A stretch of DNA of 5,889 nucleotides from Clostridia bacterium (GTDB taxonomy: Bacteria; Bacillota; Clostridia; Oscillospirales; CAG-272): contig CAAGDE010000187.1 of the NCBI GenBank assembly GCA_900768535.1, forward strand, positions 1-5,889, in the 5' to 3' direction. Numbering within the stretch: the first letter of the stretch is position 1; every line of letters starts with the position of its first letter. The notes below the pieces were generated by a model that ran no database searches, was not told the origin of the DNA, and saw only the letters and a program-made list of their open reading frames with translations. Made by a program: the position numbers and the translations under genes. Positions 1 through 5,874 of the stretch are shown here, piece after piece.

Positions 1-208
1 ACTTAAAACAAAACTGACACCTCTTGAAAAGCGATGCCAGTTCGTTGCTTAAAATTTAATATCTTCTACCACAGGGGGCTTTTTTCGTATTGTCCGTACA
101 ATTTGGGGCAGTTCACGGAAGCTTTTTTGGGGGGATTTTTTTACAATCCCGTTGCGTTATGTAAATCCGTTCGTCGGTTACGCCCGCGTCCGGCGCCTTG
201 CCGGAAGG
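1..208. other. Non-coding stretch downstream of the transporter gene
   Basis: I see no credible gene here. The first 150 bases are AT-rich with several T runs, unlike the GC-rich coding DNA that follows. Short open frames on the plus strand have no ribosome binding site and no recognisable protein content. Small inverted repeats are visible, such as ATTGT/ACAAT at 89-102 and GGGATT/AATCCC at 132-150. Neither is followed by a U tract in a position that would make a convincing terminator. The stretch CAGGGGGCTTTTTT at 72-85 looks like the right half of a terminator, but no matching left arm lies inside the window. Confidence 0.6.
189..205 (-). terminator. Weak hairpin just after the transporter stop codon
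   Basis: A 6-bp stem (TCCGGC at 189-194 with GCCGGA at 200-205) and a 5-base loop begin 3 bases beyond the TGA of the membrane transporter gene. There is no U tract after it in the minus-strand transcript, so it is not a classical intrinsic terminator. It may only be a 3'-end stabilising structure or chance in GC-rich DNA. Confidence 0.25.
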
Positions 209-1057
209 TCACAGCGCCATCAGCACGGAAGCTGCGAGGGCAACGGTGGCGGAGATGACTTTACGGGGGCGGAAGCTCCGACCGGTGAGGAGGTCGATGG
301 CGGTGGAGCAGACGATGACGCCGCCGGTGACGGTGGGATACTGGACGGACGCGGGAAGGTGGAGGAGCGAGATCAGCAGGAGCAGATTTCCCACGCTGTT
401 CAGTCCGGCATATCCGGAAGCCCATGCGACCGCCTTCCAGCCGGGGAGGAGCCGCCGATCCTTCTGCCGCGGGAGCAACAGGATGCAGAGGGCAACGGTC
501 AGCAGCTTGGTCAGCATCAGAAAATCCGCACTCTCCACGGCGATGTCCGGGTGGGACTGGTGGAATTTCGAGACTACGCCGACCGTGCCGTTGAGGACAA
601 AGACGCCGAGGTAGTACTTCAGTGCGCCTCCCGCAACGGTCCCTTTTCCGATACTCAGCACCACCGAAACCGCCATCAGGGCACAGCAGACAAAGCGGAG
701 CGGGCGCGCCTCCTCCCCGCAGACAAGGATTCCGTAGAGGAAGGGGATGAGCATTCCGCCGATCATGCAGAAAACGGAGTAGGTGGAGAGATCGGCGTTC
801 CCCAGCGCCCGGATCGAGCAGAAGCTCGTGGAAATGCAGATCAGCGCATATCCGAATGCCACCGCGAGTGAGAAGGGCGAGCAGTGCAGACGGAAGCCGT
901 TGATGACGAACAGGATCACGACTCCCGCGAGCGAGCTGTAGAGGGCAAACCGCAAAGCGGCGTCCCACCCGGCACTGTCTGCCCGCCGGTAGCCCGCATT
1001 TGCAACGAACTGCAGGGAAAAGAGCAGTGCCGAAAGGGTAATCAGCGCATAGTACAC
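209..1057 (-). CDS. EamA/DMT-superfamily membrane transporter
   Basis: Predicted integral membrane protein of 282 residues with about ten hydrophobic helices (roughly 2-20, 36-53, 62-83, 91-112, 118-136, 147-164, 178-195, 210-230, 237-256 and 266-282). This is the usual size and topology of the drug/metabolite transporter superfamily, built from two five-helix EamA halves. The stretch GNADLSTYSVFCMIGGMLIP (86-105) followed by GILVCGEE (109-116) resembles the end of the first EamA repeat with its conserved glutamate; LPASVQYPTVTGG (234-246) resembles the matching part of the second. The gene starts with GTG, with AAGG (1065-1068) 7 bases upstream, inside the end of the preceding gene. Only 2 bases separate it from that gene's TAA, so the two are almost certainly cotranscribed and probably translationally coupled. 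The substrate cannot be read from the sequence; context suggests the substrate or product of the neighbouring enzyme. The family call is firm, the cargo unknown. Confidence 0.85.
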   Translation of the reverse strand: MYYALITLSALLFSLQFVANAGYRRADSAGWDAALRFALYSSLAGVVILFVINGFRLHCSPFSLAVAFGYALICISTSFCSIRALGNADLSTYSVFCMIGGMLIPFLYGILVCGEEARPLRFVCCALMAVSVVLSIGKGTVAGGALKYYLGVFVLNGTVGVVSKFHQSHPDIAVESADFLMLTKLLTVALCILLLPRQKDRRLLPGWKAVAWASGYAGLNSVGNLLLLISLLHLPASVQYPTVTGGVIVCSTAIDLLTGRSFRPRKVISATVALAASVLMAL

Positions 1058-1059
1058 GG

Positions 1060-2361
1060 TTATGCCTTCTGCTCGGCTGCCGCCTGTTCCTTCTTTTTCA
1101 GCTCCAGCTCCCGGCGTGCGCGTTCTTTATCCCAAAGCTGTCTGATATGCTTGTATACGCCGGCGTCGATGTCCGGTGTCCCCGCCGAGAACGTGGGCAG
1201 GAGCTGATCTCCGGCAACGGCAGGATCGGTGCAGGCAACATCGTTCCGCCACCGGTCGCGCTGTGCCTTGTCGCGCAGGTTCGGGATCTCCATGGAGACG
1301 CCGCCGGCGAGGATGGAGCGGTAGGCGAACATTCCGGGCAGGTACATATCCATTGCTTCATAGACGTCAATGGTGTCGGCATCGGGGTTTCCGAGGACCT
1401 TTTCCACAAAGTGATACATGGAGTAGTAGTCCGAGCCGCCGTGACCGAAGCCCCGCAGGCGGTCCTCCATGCCGTGCTTCGGCTCGTAGTTTTCATATTT
1501 TTCGGTATCATAGCCGCCGGAGTATTCGTCCGCCTTTACATAAATGCGACCGACGTTGCCCGCTTTAGCCGCTTCTCTGCTGCTTTCCATCTCTCCCTTG
1601 CTGCCGTAGACCGAATACCAGATGGAATTTTTGTACAGCTCCCCGTGGATACTCTTGACAATGCCGCCGTTTTCCAGCGTCACCATTTCCATGCCGAACT
1701 GTCCGCTGCGTTTGCCGACCCGCAGGTCGCGCTCGTTTTTTGTTCCTTCCAGCCCGATGACGCTGACCAGACGCAGACCGGTGATGTGGATGATCGGTCC
1801 CAAGGAGTGTGTGCAGTAAAAGGTTGCGTACACCCAATTGCGCCAGTGGTCGGGCTCGCCGTAGGTGATGCTCGGCCAAATCGACTCGCAGTTGTGAATG
1901 TACTCTCCCTCGCCGTACTCGAATTCGCCGATCTTTCCCGCGCGATACAGCTTTTTCATCTCGTACGGTGCCGGCATGAAGCAATAGTTTTCGCCGTAAG
2001 CGTAGATTTTTCCCGTTTCCTCCACGGCTTCGATCAGCTCCACGGCTTCCTTCATGGTCTGGCAGGGCAGAACCTCCGAGAAGACGTGCAGACCGCGCCG
2101 CATGGCACGAATGGCGAACGGGGCGTGCTCGTTCGCGTAGTTCGCCAGCACCACCGCGTCCATGTCATGCCTGAGGAAGTCCTCAAAATTGTCGTAGTAG
2201 GTGATGCGGTCGTCCCGGAGCGTCCTGCGCTGGGTTTCCAGCACCTCCGGGTTCTTGTCGCAAATTGCAACCACCACGGCGTTGTCGGAACGCTCGCAGT
2301 AGTTGATCATACTTCCCCCGCGTGCACCGCCGAGGACGCCGATTCTCACTTTTTTATCCAT
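1060..2361 (-). CDS. Gfo/Idh/MocA-family NAD(P)-dependent protein, GH109-like
   Basis: Soluble protein of 433 residues. An N-terminal Rossmann fold carries the dinucleotide loop GVLGGARGGS (8-17) and an acidic residue in AICD (about 32-35). The C-terminal domain contains ENYCFM (124-129), THSLGP (184-189) and HGGSDYY (307-313). The family normally has an EKP motif after strand 5 whose lysine is catalytic. Here it reads SEVLP (95-99), with valine where lysine is expected. EVP-type motifs, ENCCY-like and HGG-D segments are what I recall of GH109 (alpha-N-acetylgalactosaminidase-type) and related proteins that use NAD for transient oxidation. An oxidoreductase, epimerase or NAD-dependent glycosidase acting on a sugar derivative is therefore likely; the substrate is unknown. 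The last 20 or so residues are a charged Lys/Glu/Arg tail. I chose the second of two adjacent ATGs because AAGGAG (2369-2374) lies 7 bases from it and only 4 from the first (2362-2364). First gene of the operon with the transporter. Confidence 0.85.
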   Translation of the reverse strand: MDKKVRIGVLGGARGGSMINYCERSDNAVVVAICDKNPEVLETQRRTLRDDRITYYDNFEDFLRHDMDAVVLANYANEHAPFAIRAMRRGLHVFSEVLPCQTMKEAVELIEAVEETGKIYAYGENYCFMPAPYEMKKLYRAGKIGEFEYGEGEYIHNCESIWPSITYGEPDHWRNWVYATFYCTHSLGPIIHITGLRLVSVIGLEGTKNERDLRVGKRSGQFGMEMVTLENGGIVKSIHGELYKNSIWYSVYGSKGEMESSREAAKAGNVGRIYVKADEYSGGYDTEKYENYEPKHGMEDRLRGFGHGGSDYYSMYHFVEKVLGNPDADTIDVYEAMDMYLPGMFAYRSILAGGVSMEIPNLRDKAQRDRWRNDVACTDPAVAGDQLLPTFSAGTPDIDAGVYKHIRQLWDKERARRELELKKKEQAAAEQKA

Positions 2362-2368
2362 CATGCTT

Positions 2369-2374
2369 CTCCTT
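2369..2374 (-). promoter_or_regulatory. Ribosome binding site deciding the enzyme's start
   Basis: AAGGAG on the minus strand. It is 4 bases from the first ATG and 7 from the second; 7 equals the spacing seen at typA and at the transporter gene, so the second ATG (2359-2361) is favoured. Confidence 0.7.
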
Positions 2375-2390
2375 TCGTTTCGGTGACTCC

Positions 2391-2419
2391 ATTATAGCAC
2401 GATTCCCCGGCAGAAGCAA
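2391..2419 (-). promoter_or_regulatory. Promoter of the enzyme-transporter operon
   Basis: A perfect -10 box TATAAT (2391-2396) is preceded by TGC, making an extended -10 element. A weak -35, TTGCTT (2414-2419), lies 17 bases upstream. The -10 begins 29 bases before the chosen ATG. The weak -35 next to the direct repeat at 2419-2452 is the usual arrangement for an activator-dependent promoter. Strength and activator dependence are inferred. Confidence 0.7.
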
Positions 2420-2452
2420 TGGAATATATCCCTGAATTTATGGAATTTATCC
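2419..2452. promoter_or_regulatory. 21-base-period direct repeat, candidate AraC-family operator
   Basis: ATGGAATATATCC (2419-2431) and ATGGAATTTATCC (2440-2452) are identical at 12 of 13 positions and lie 21 bases apart, two helical turns. AraC-family dimers commonly bind two direct half-sites about 21 bp apart, one edge touching the -35 box of the activated gene. Here the first half-site overlaps by one base the -35 of the enzyme-transporter promoter, and the second ends 8 bases before the -35 of the regulator's own promoter. The likely ligand protein is the AraC-family regulator encoded next door. The repeat is seen directly; its role is inferred from spacing and context. Confidence 0.6.
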
Positions 2453-2460
2453 GTTTTCTC

Positions 2461-2489
2461 TTGACGCCGCCGCTTTTTTGCGGTATACT
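2461..2489 (+). promoter_or_regulatory. Promoter of the AraC-family regulator gene
   Basis: TTGACG (2461-2466), a 17-base spacer and TATACT (2484-2489) form a near-consensus housekeeping promoter. Transcription should begin near 2495-2497, so the messenger leader is very short. The spacer contains the small inverted repeat CCGC-TTTTTT-GCGG (2470-2483), which may be incidental. Confidence 0.75.
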
Positions 2490-2509
2490 GGTAAGGGGTG
2501 ATGAAGCGC

Positions 2510-3322
2510 ATGGAAAATCAGAATATCTGCCTGTTCGTTCCGTATCATAAGGACTACCAGTCCATTCATACGGTCCATTTCGTCCTGGAGACCGAGCCGC
2601 AGACCGCCAAAACCTTCCGCACGGAGGCGCTTTACAAGGTGCATCTCGTCCGTACCGGGAGCGGGCTTCTGCACACCGTGGGGACGGTTCAGCCGCTGTC
2701 GGCGGGGGATGTGTTCTTCACCTTTGCCGGGATGCCCTACCGTCTGGAGAGCGGCGCGGATTTTTCCTATCTGTACATCAGCTTTCTCGGCGCACGGGCG
2801 AATCAGATCATGGAAAAGCTCGGCATCTCTCCCGCGCACGCCTGCTTTCCCGACTGCGCCGAGCTTTCCGATTTCTGGCTCCGGGGGCTTTCTGTTTCGC
2901 CCGCGCTTACCGACCTGATCTCCGAGAGCGCCCTCCTGTATACCTTCTCCTACCTCGGCAACCGCGCCCTGGCACAGCCCGCCGCCGACTGCCGGCCCGA
3001 TGCGGTCTTCCTGAAGCTCAAAAAGTATATCGATGATCATATCACCGCCTCTGACCTCTCCCTGACCTCCGTCTCCGCCGCGCTTTCCTACCACCCGAAA
3101 TACCTTTCCGCCCTCTTCAAGCGCCGCATGGGCATCGGAATCTCCGAATATATCACCGCCGCCCGCATCCAGAACGCCTGTACCCTGATGAACCAGGGGT
3201 TCCTCTGCGTCAGCGATATCGCCTCCCTCTCCGGCTTCCGTGACCCCCTCTACTTCTCCAAAGTCTTCAAAAAAACCATCGGCTCCTCCCCGAAAGCTTA
3301 CATCTCGTCACAGAGGAAGTGA
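2510..3322 (+). CDS. AraC-family transcriptional regulator
   Basis: DNA-binding regulator of 270 residues, a normal length for the family. The N-terminal part (about 38-95) looks like the cupin-type ligand-sensing domain: VHLVRTGSGLLHT, then PLSAGDVFFTFAGMPYRLE. The C-terminal 100 residues hold two helix-turn-helix units, the first around SLTSVSAALSYHPKYLSALF (184-203). The family signature GFRDPLYFSKVFKK follows (242-255), then GSSPKAY (258-264). It is divergent from the enzyme-transporter operon and most likely controls it, perhaps in response to a sugar; the ligand is not identifiable. Upstream in-frame starts exist (GTG 2498, ATG 2501), but with transcription predicted to begin near 2496 they would be almost leaderless. 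ATG 2510 has GGTGAT (2497-2502), part of the long Shine-Dalgarno consensus, 7 bases before it. The last codons and stop lie inside the hairpin shared with typA. Confidence 0.88.
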   Translation: MENQNICLFVPYHKDYQSIHTVHFVLETEPQTAKTFRTEALYKVHLVRTGSGLLHTVGTVQPLSAGDVFFTFAGMPYRLESGADFSYLYISFLGARANQIMEKLGISPAHACFPDCAELSDFWLRGLSVSPALTDLISESALLYTFSYLGNRALAQPAADCRPDAVFLKLKKYIDDHITASDLSLTSVSAALSYHPKYLSALFKRRMGIGISEYITAARIQNACTLMNQGFLCVSDIASLSGFRDPLYFSKVFKKTIGSSPKAYISSQRK

Positions 3323-3367
3323 GGGGAAGACCTTGGGGCTCTGCCCCAAGGTCTTCCCCTCACTTCC
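3315..3367. terminator. Perfect 25-bp hairpin shared by two convergent gene ends
   Basis: Arms 3315-3339 and 3343-3367 are perfectly complementary with a 3-base TCT loop; beyond one mismatch, 3 further base pairs can form (3311-3313 with 3369-3371). The regulator's TGA (3320-3322) pairs exactly with the typA stop (3360-3362), so both messages end in the same structure and both proteins end in QRK. The stem is long and GC-rich, but neither side has a U tract, so it is not a textbook intrinsic terminator. It probably serves as a bidirectional terminator or 3'-end stabiliser. The GGGGCTCTGCCCC core resembles palindromes I recall as dispersed repeats in Clostridia genomes. Confidence 0.7.
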
Positions 3368-5204
3368 GCTGCGCTTCGAGTTCGCGGCGTTTTTTCATCA
3401 TTTCCTTCATGCGGAGCTCGGTGTTGAGGATTTTTTTGCGCAGGCGGATTGATTTTGGCGTGACCTCGATCAGGTCATCATCGCCGATATATTCGATTGC
3501 CTCCTCCAGGGAGAAGATGCGGGGGGGCGTGAGGAGCAGCTTTTCGTCCGCGCCGGAGGACCGGATTGCCGTCAGGTGCTTGGTCTTGCAGGGGTTGACC
3601 GCGATGTCGTCATATTTCGGGTTTTCGCCGACGATCATGCCCTCGTAGACCTGCGTCTGCGGGCCGACAAAGAGCTGACCGCGATCCTGCGTGTTGTAGA
3701 GTCCGTAGCGGGTTGTTTCGCCGTTCTCGGACGCAATCAGCGATCCGGTGTACTTCATCTGAATCTCGCCGCGGTAGGGGGCGTAGCCGTCAAAGATGGT
3801 GTTCATCACGCCCTCGCCGTGTGTAGCGGTCAGGAACTCGGAGCGGTAGCCGAACAGGCAGCGGGAGGGGATGGAATACTCGATACGCGTCCGGCTTCCG
3901 ATGGGTGCCATGGAGAGCAGATCGCCCTTGCGCTGTCCCAGCTTGTCCACCACAACGCCCACCATTTCGGTCGGGACGTCCAGCGTGACACGCTCCATGG
4001 GCTCCATTTTCTCGCCGTTCACGGTTTTGTACAGCACGCGCGGGTTCGAGCAGGCAAGCTCAAAGCCCTCGCGGCGCATTGTTTCAAGCAGGATCGACAG
4101 GTGCATCTCGCCTCTGCCCGCCACGCGGAACTCATCGGTGGTGTCGCCGTCGGAAACGCGCAGGGAAACGTCCTTGAGCAGCTCGCGGTACAGGCGCTCG
4201 CGGAGCTGACGGGAGGTGACGAACTTGCCCTCCTTGCCGGCAAGCGGGCTGTCGTTGACCATGAAGGTCATTTCCACGGTCGGCTCGGAGACCTTGACAA
4301 ATTCGAGCGGTTCGGGCGCCGCGGGAGCCGTCAGCGTGTCGCCGATGGTCACGTCGCCCGCGCCGGAGAAGCAGACGATGTCGCCCACCGTGGCGCTGTC
4401 CACGGGCTTGCGCGTCAGGCCGTCAATCTGATAGAGCGAGACGATTTTGGTCTTTTTGACCGTGCCGGGATTGTGATAGTTGCAGACCGCGACCTCGTCG
4501 CCGACCTTCACCGCGCCGCGGTCGATGCGCCCGATACCGATGCGTCCGACGTACTCGTTGTAGTCGATGGAGGAGACCAACAGCTGGAGCGGCGCGGACT
4601 CGTCACCCTCCGGGGCGGGAATATACTCCAGGATTTTGTCGAACAGCGGACGCAGATCGGTGCCGGGGACGTTGGGATCCGCCGTGCAGGTGCCGGCTCT
4701 TCCGGAGCAGTAGAGCATGGGGCTGTCGAGCTGTTCGTCATTGGCGCCCAGATCCATCAGAAGCTCCAGGATTTCGTCCTCCACCTCGCCCAGGCGCGCG
4801 TCGGGCTTGTCGATTTTGTTGATGCAGACGATGATGCGGTGGTTCAGGTCGAGCGCCTTCTGCAGGACGAAGCGGGTCTGCGGCATGGGGCCCTCCGCCG
4901 CGTCCACCAGGAGGATAACGCCGTTGACCATTTTCAGGATCCGTTCCACCTCGCCGCCGAAGTCTGCGTGACCGGGGGTGTCAACGATGTTGATTTTGAC
5001 GCCGTTGTAATGCACGGCGGTATTTTTTGCCAGGATGGTGATGCCGCGCTCGCGCTCCAGGTCGCCGGAGTCCATCACGCAGGTCACGGTCTCCTGGTTG
5101 TCGCGGTAGACACCGCCCTGCTTCAAAAGTCCGTCCACCAGCGTGGTTTTGCCGTGGTCAACGTGGGCAATAATGGCTACATTTCTCAAATCATTTCGGA
5201 TCAC
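3360..5204 (-). CDS. typA: TypA/BipA ribosome-associated translational GTPase
   Basis: Translation-factor GTPase of 614 residues, normal for TypA/BipA, related to EF-G and LepA. It binds ribosomes and supports ribosome assembly and growth under stress or cold. All GTPase motifs are present: AHVDHGKTT (13-21), RERGITI (51-57, switch I), DTPGH (75-79), NKID (129-132) and SGRAG (167-171) at the G5 position. A beta-barrel domain follows (about 205-305), then EF-G-like domains including GRGEMHLSILLETMRREGFE (363-382). The TypA-specific C-terminal domain contains NPKYDDIAVNPCKTKHLTAI (528-547), then SGADE and VTPKSIRLRKK (581-591). These features separate it from EF-G and LepA. It starts with GTG, AAGGAG lying 7 bases upstream. 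It appears to be transcribed alone from its own promoter and converges on the AraC-family gene, sharing a terminal hairpin with it. No defects are seen. Confidence 0.97.
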   Translation of the reverse strand: MIRNDLRNVAIIAHVDHGKTTLVDGLLKQGGVYRDNQETVTCVMDSGDLERERGITILAKNTAVHYNGVKINIVDTPGHADFGGEVERILKMVNGVILLVDAAEGPMPQTRFVLQKALDLNHRIIVCINKIDKPDARLGEVEDEILELLMDLGANDEQLDSPMLYCSGRAGTCTADPNVPGTDLRPLFDKILEYIPAPEGDESAPLQLLVSSIDYNEYVGRIGIGRIDRGAVKVGDEVAVCNYHNPGTVKKTKIVSLYQIDGLTRKPVDSATVGDIVCFSGAGDVTIGDTLTAPAAPEPLEFVKVSEPTVEMTFMVNDSPLAGKEGKFVTSRQLRERLYRELLKDVSLRVSDGDTTDEFRVAGRGEMHLSILLETMRREGFELACSNPRVLYKTVNGEKMEPMERVTLDVPTEMVGVVVDKLGQRKGDLLSMAPIGSRTRIEYSIPSRCLFGYRSEFLTATHGEGVMNTIFDGYAPYRGEIQMKYTGSLIASENGETTRYGLYNTQDRGQLFVGPQTQVYEGMIVGENPKYDDIAVNPCKTKHLTAIRSSGADEKLLLTPPRIFSLEEAIEYIGDDDLIEVTPKSIRLRKKILNTELRMKEMMKKRRELEAQRK

Positions 5205-5211
5205 TGTATTT

Positions 5212-5217
5212 CTCCTT
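5212..5217 (-). promoter_or_regulatory. Ribosome binding site of typA
   Basis: AAGGAG on the minus strand, 7 bases before the GTG at 5202-5204. It fixes that GTG as the start; the protein from there begins MIRNDLRNVAIIAHVDHGKT, the expected TypA N-terminus. Confidence 0.85.
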
Positions 5218-5244
5218 CTCTCCGCACATGAAAACTAACATATT

Positions 5245-5273
5245 ATTATACCACATCGGCGGGAGAAAATAAA
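5245..5273 (-). promoter_or_regulatory. Promoter of typA (extended -10)
   Basis: On the minus strand TATAAT (5245-5250) is preceded by TGG, giving an extended -10 box about 40 bases before the GTG start. At a 17-base spacing the -35 position (5268-5273) reads TTTATT, a poor match, so the extended -10 probably does most of the work. Confidence 0.65.
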
Positions 5274-5381
5274 AGCGGGATTTTTCACGATGTTTCTGAT
5301 TAACGGACGGATTTTTTTGTTTATTATGGAGACAGCACGCTCAGGTGTTCTGCCTACCGGGGATGCGGACGCAGGGCGGTG
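5274..5381. other. Non-coding DNA between the typA promoter and the repeat element
   Basis: No gene is credible here. A plus-strand open frame starting at 5290 has no ribosome binding site and runs into the inverted repeat. Nothing in this stretch forms a convincing terminator or RNA structure. Confidence 0.5.
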
Positions 5382-5533
5382 TGCGTTACGCGGTGCGTTC
5401 AAGCAACGGAGATCCCGCCTGCTGGCGCCCCGCTTGGGGCGGGGTTCGACTGCGCGGCAATGGTTGGTGGGTGCGCGTGATTTTTGGTGAGTGGTGCCGC
5501 TTCGCTCAGGATGACACGTGGGGGACAGGGGCG
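5382..5533 (+). repeat. Left arm of a long imperfect inverted repeat
   Basis: This GC-rich segment is the reverse complement of 5706-5874 in a series of blocks. 5404-5433 matches 5822-5851 (30 of 30 bases). 5438-5458 matches 5795-5815 (21 of 21). 5494-5501 matches 5752-5759 (8 of 8). 5511-5533 matches 5706-5728 (21 of 23). Weaker similarity runs outward to TGCGTT at 5382-5387, matching 5869-5874. Inside it is a small hairpin, CCCCGC (5428-5433) with GCGGGG (5439-5444), also present in the other arm with a different loop. The piece 5499-5516 (CGCTTCGCTCAGGATGAC) resembles an intergenic repeat I recall from many Clostridia genomes. No coding capacity is seen. Confidence 0.85.
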
Positions 5534-5540
5534 CGGGATG

Positions 5541-5664
5541 AAAAACAAAATGCCGTATCAGTTAGAAATGAAAAATGTTGAATCGATTAGAAAGGTAGAA
5601 TGCTGTATCGGTCAGAAAAATAAAATGCCATATCTGCCAGAAAACAAAACACCGTATCATTCAG
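5541..5664 (+). repeat. Five tandem copies of a 25-base AT-rich unit
   Basis: Units lie at 5541-5565, 5566-5590, 5591-5615, 5616-5640 and 5641-5664 (the last is one base short). They are contiguous, with no spacers. Each begins with an A-rich block, continues as a variant of AATGCCGTATC, and ends in (T/C)(T/C)AG. Units 1 and 4 are most alike; unit 2 is most diverged. The block is AT-rich inside GC-rich surroundings and fills most of the space between the arms of the inverted repeat. An open frame reads through it by chance and shows NKMPY and NKTPY echoes; I do not consider it a gene. Confidence 0.85.
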
Positions 5665-5705
5665 GTTGACTGTGCTATATTTTGTACCAAAGAACCTACG
5701 TATCA

Positions 5706-5874
5706 CGCCCCTGTAACCCACGTGTCATCTCAGAGCAAATGACTTCGTCATAGCGGCACACCGGGTGTAGGGGCGAACGCGACAACAAAACAGCGCCGCG
5801 CAGTCGAACCCCGCCTCCCTGGCGGGGCGCCAGCAGGCGGGATCTCCGTTGTTCCGGCGTGACCACGCAACGCA
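5706..5874 (-). repeat. Right arm of the long imperfect inverted repeat
   Basis: Inverted partner of 5382-5533 in the same order of blocks. It differs by a 13-base palindromic insertion (ATGAC-TTC-GTCAT, 5739-5751) and by a different middle segment (about 5760-5794, containing GTAGGGGCGAACG, similar to another intergenic motif I recall from Clostridia). The local hairpin is CCCCGCC (5809-5815) with GGCGGGG (5821-5827), loop TCCCT. Similarity fades outward, and the last 15 bases of the window are C-rich like part of the left copy, so the repeat may continue past the end. Confidence 0.85.

Noticed and set aside
72..150. Terminator or small RNA in the T-rich left end
   Set aside because: GGGGGCTTTTTT lacks a complementary left arm, and the 6-bp stem at 132-150 has no U tract after it on either strand.
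3576..5231. 551-residue open frame antisense to typA
   Set aside because: It mirrors a clear typA gene in GC-rich DNA. Its product is low-complexity, rich in Val, Ala, Asp, His and Arg, with no recognisable domain. The same applies to the antisense frames at 152-871 and 1147-2397.
5290..5490. 66-residue open frame beginning MFLINGRIF
   Set aside because: It has no ribosome binding site, and two fifths of it lies in the inverted repeat; the rest shows no family features.
5541..5664. Possible CRISPR array
   Set aside because: The units are contiguous and degenerate with no unique spacers, and no cas gene is present.
5484..5669. Small open frame with repeated NKMPY-like peptides
   Set aside because: The peptide repeats arise from the 25-base tandem DNA units (three units return to the same frame). 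There is no good ribosome binding site, and the frame starts in the inverted repeat.
5666..5681. Possible promoter (TTGACT and TGCTATATT) between the tandem repeat and the right arm
   Set aside because: The -35-like and -10-like boxes are only 4 bases apart. The extended -10 alone, with no gene downstream in the window, is too weak to annotate.
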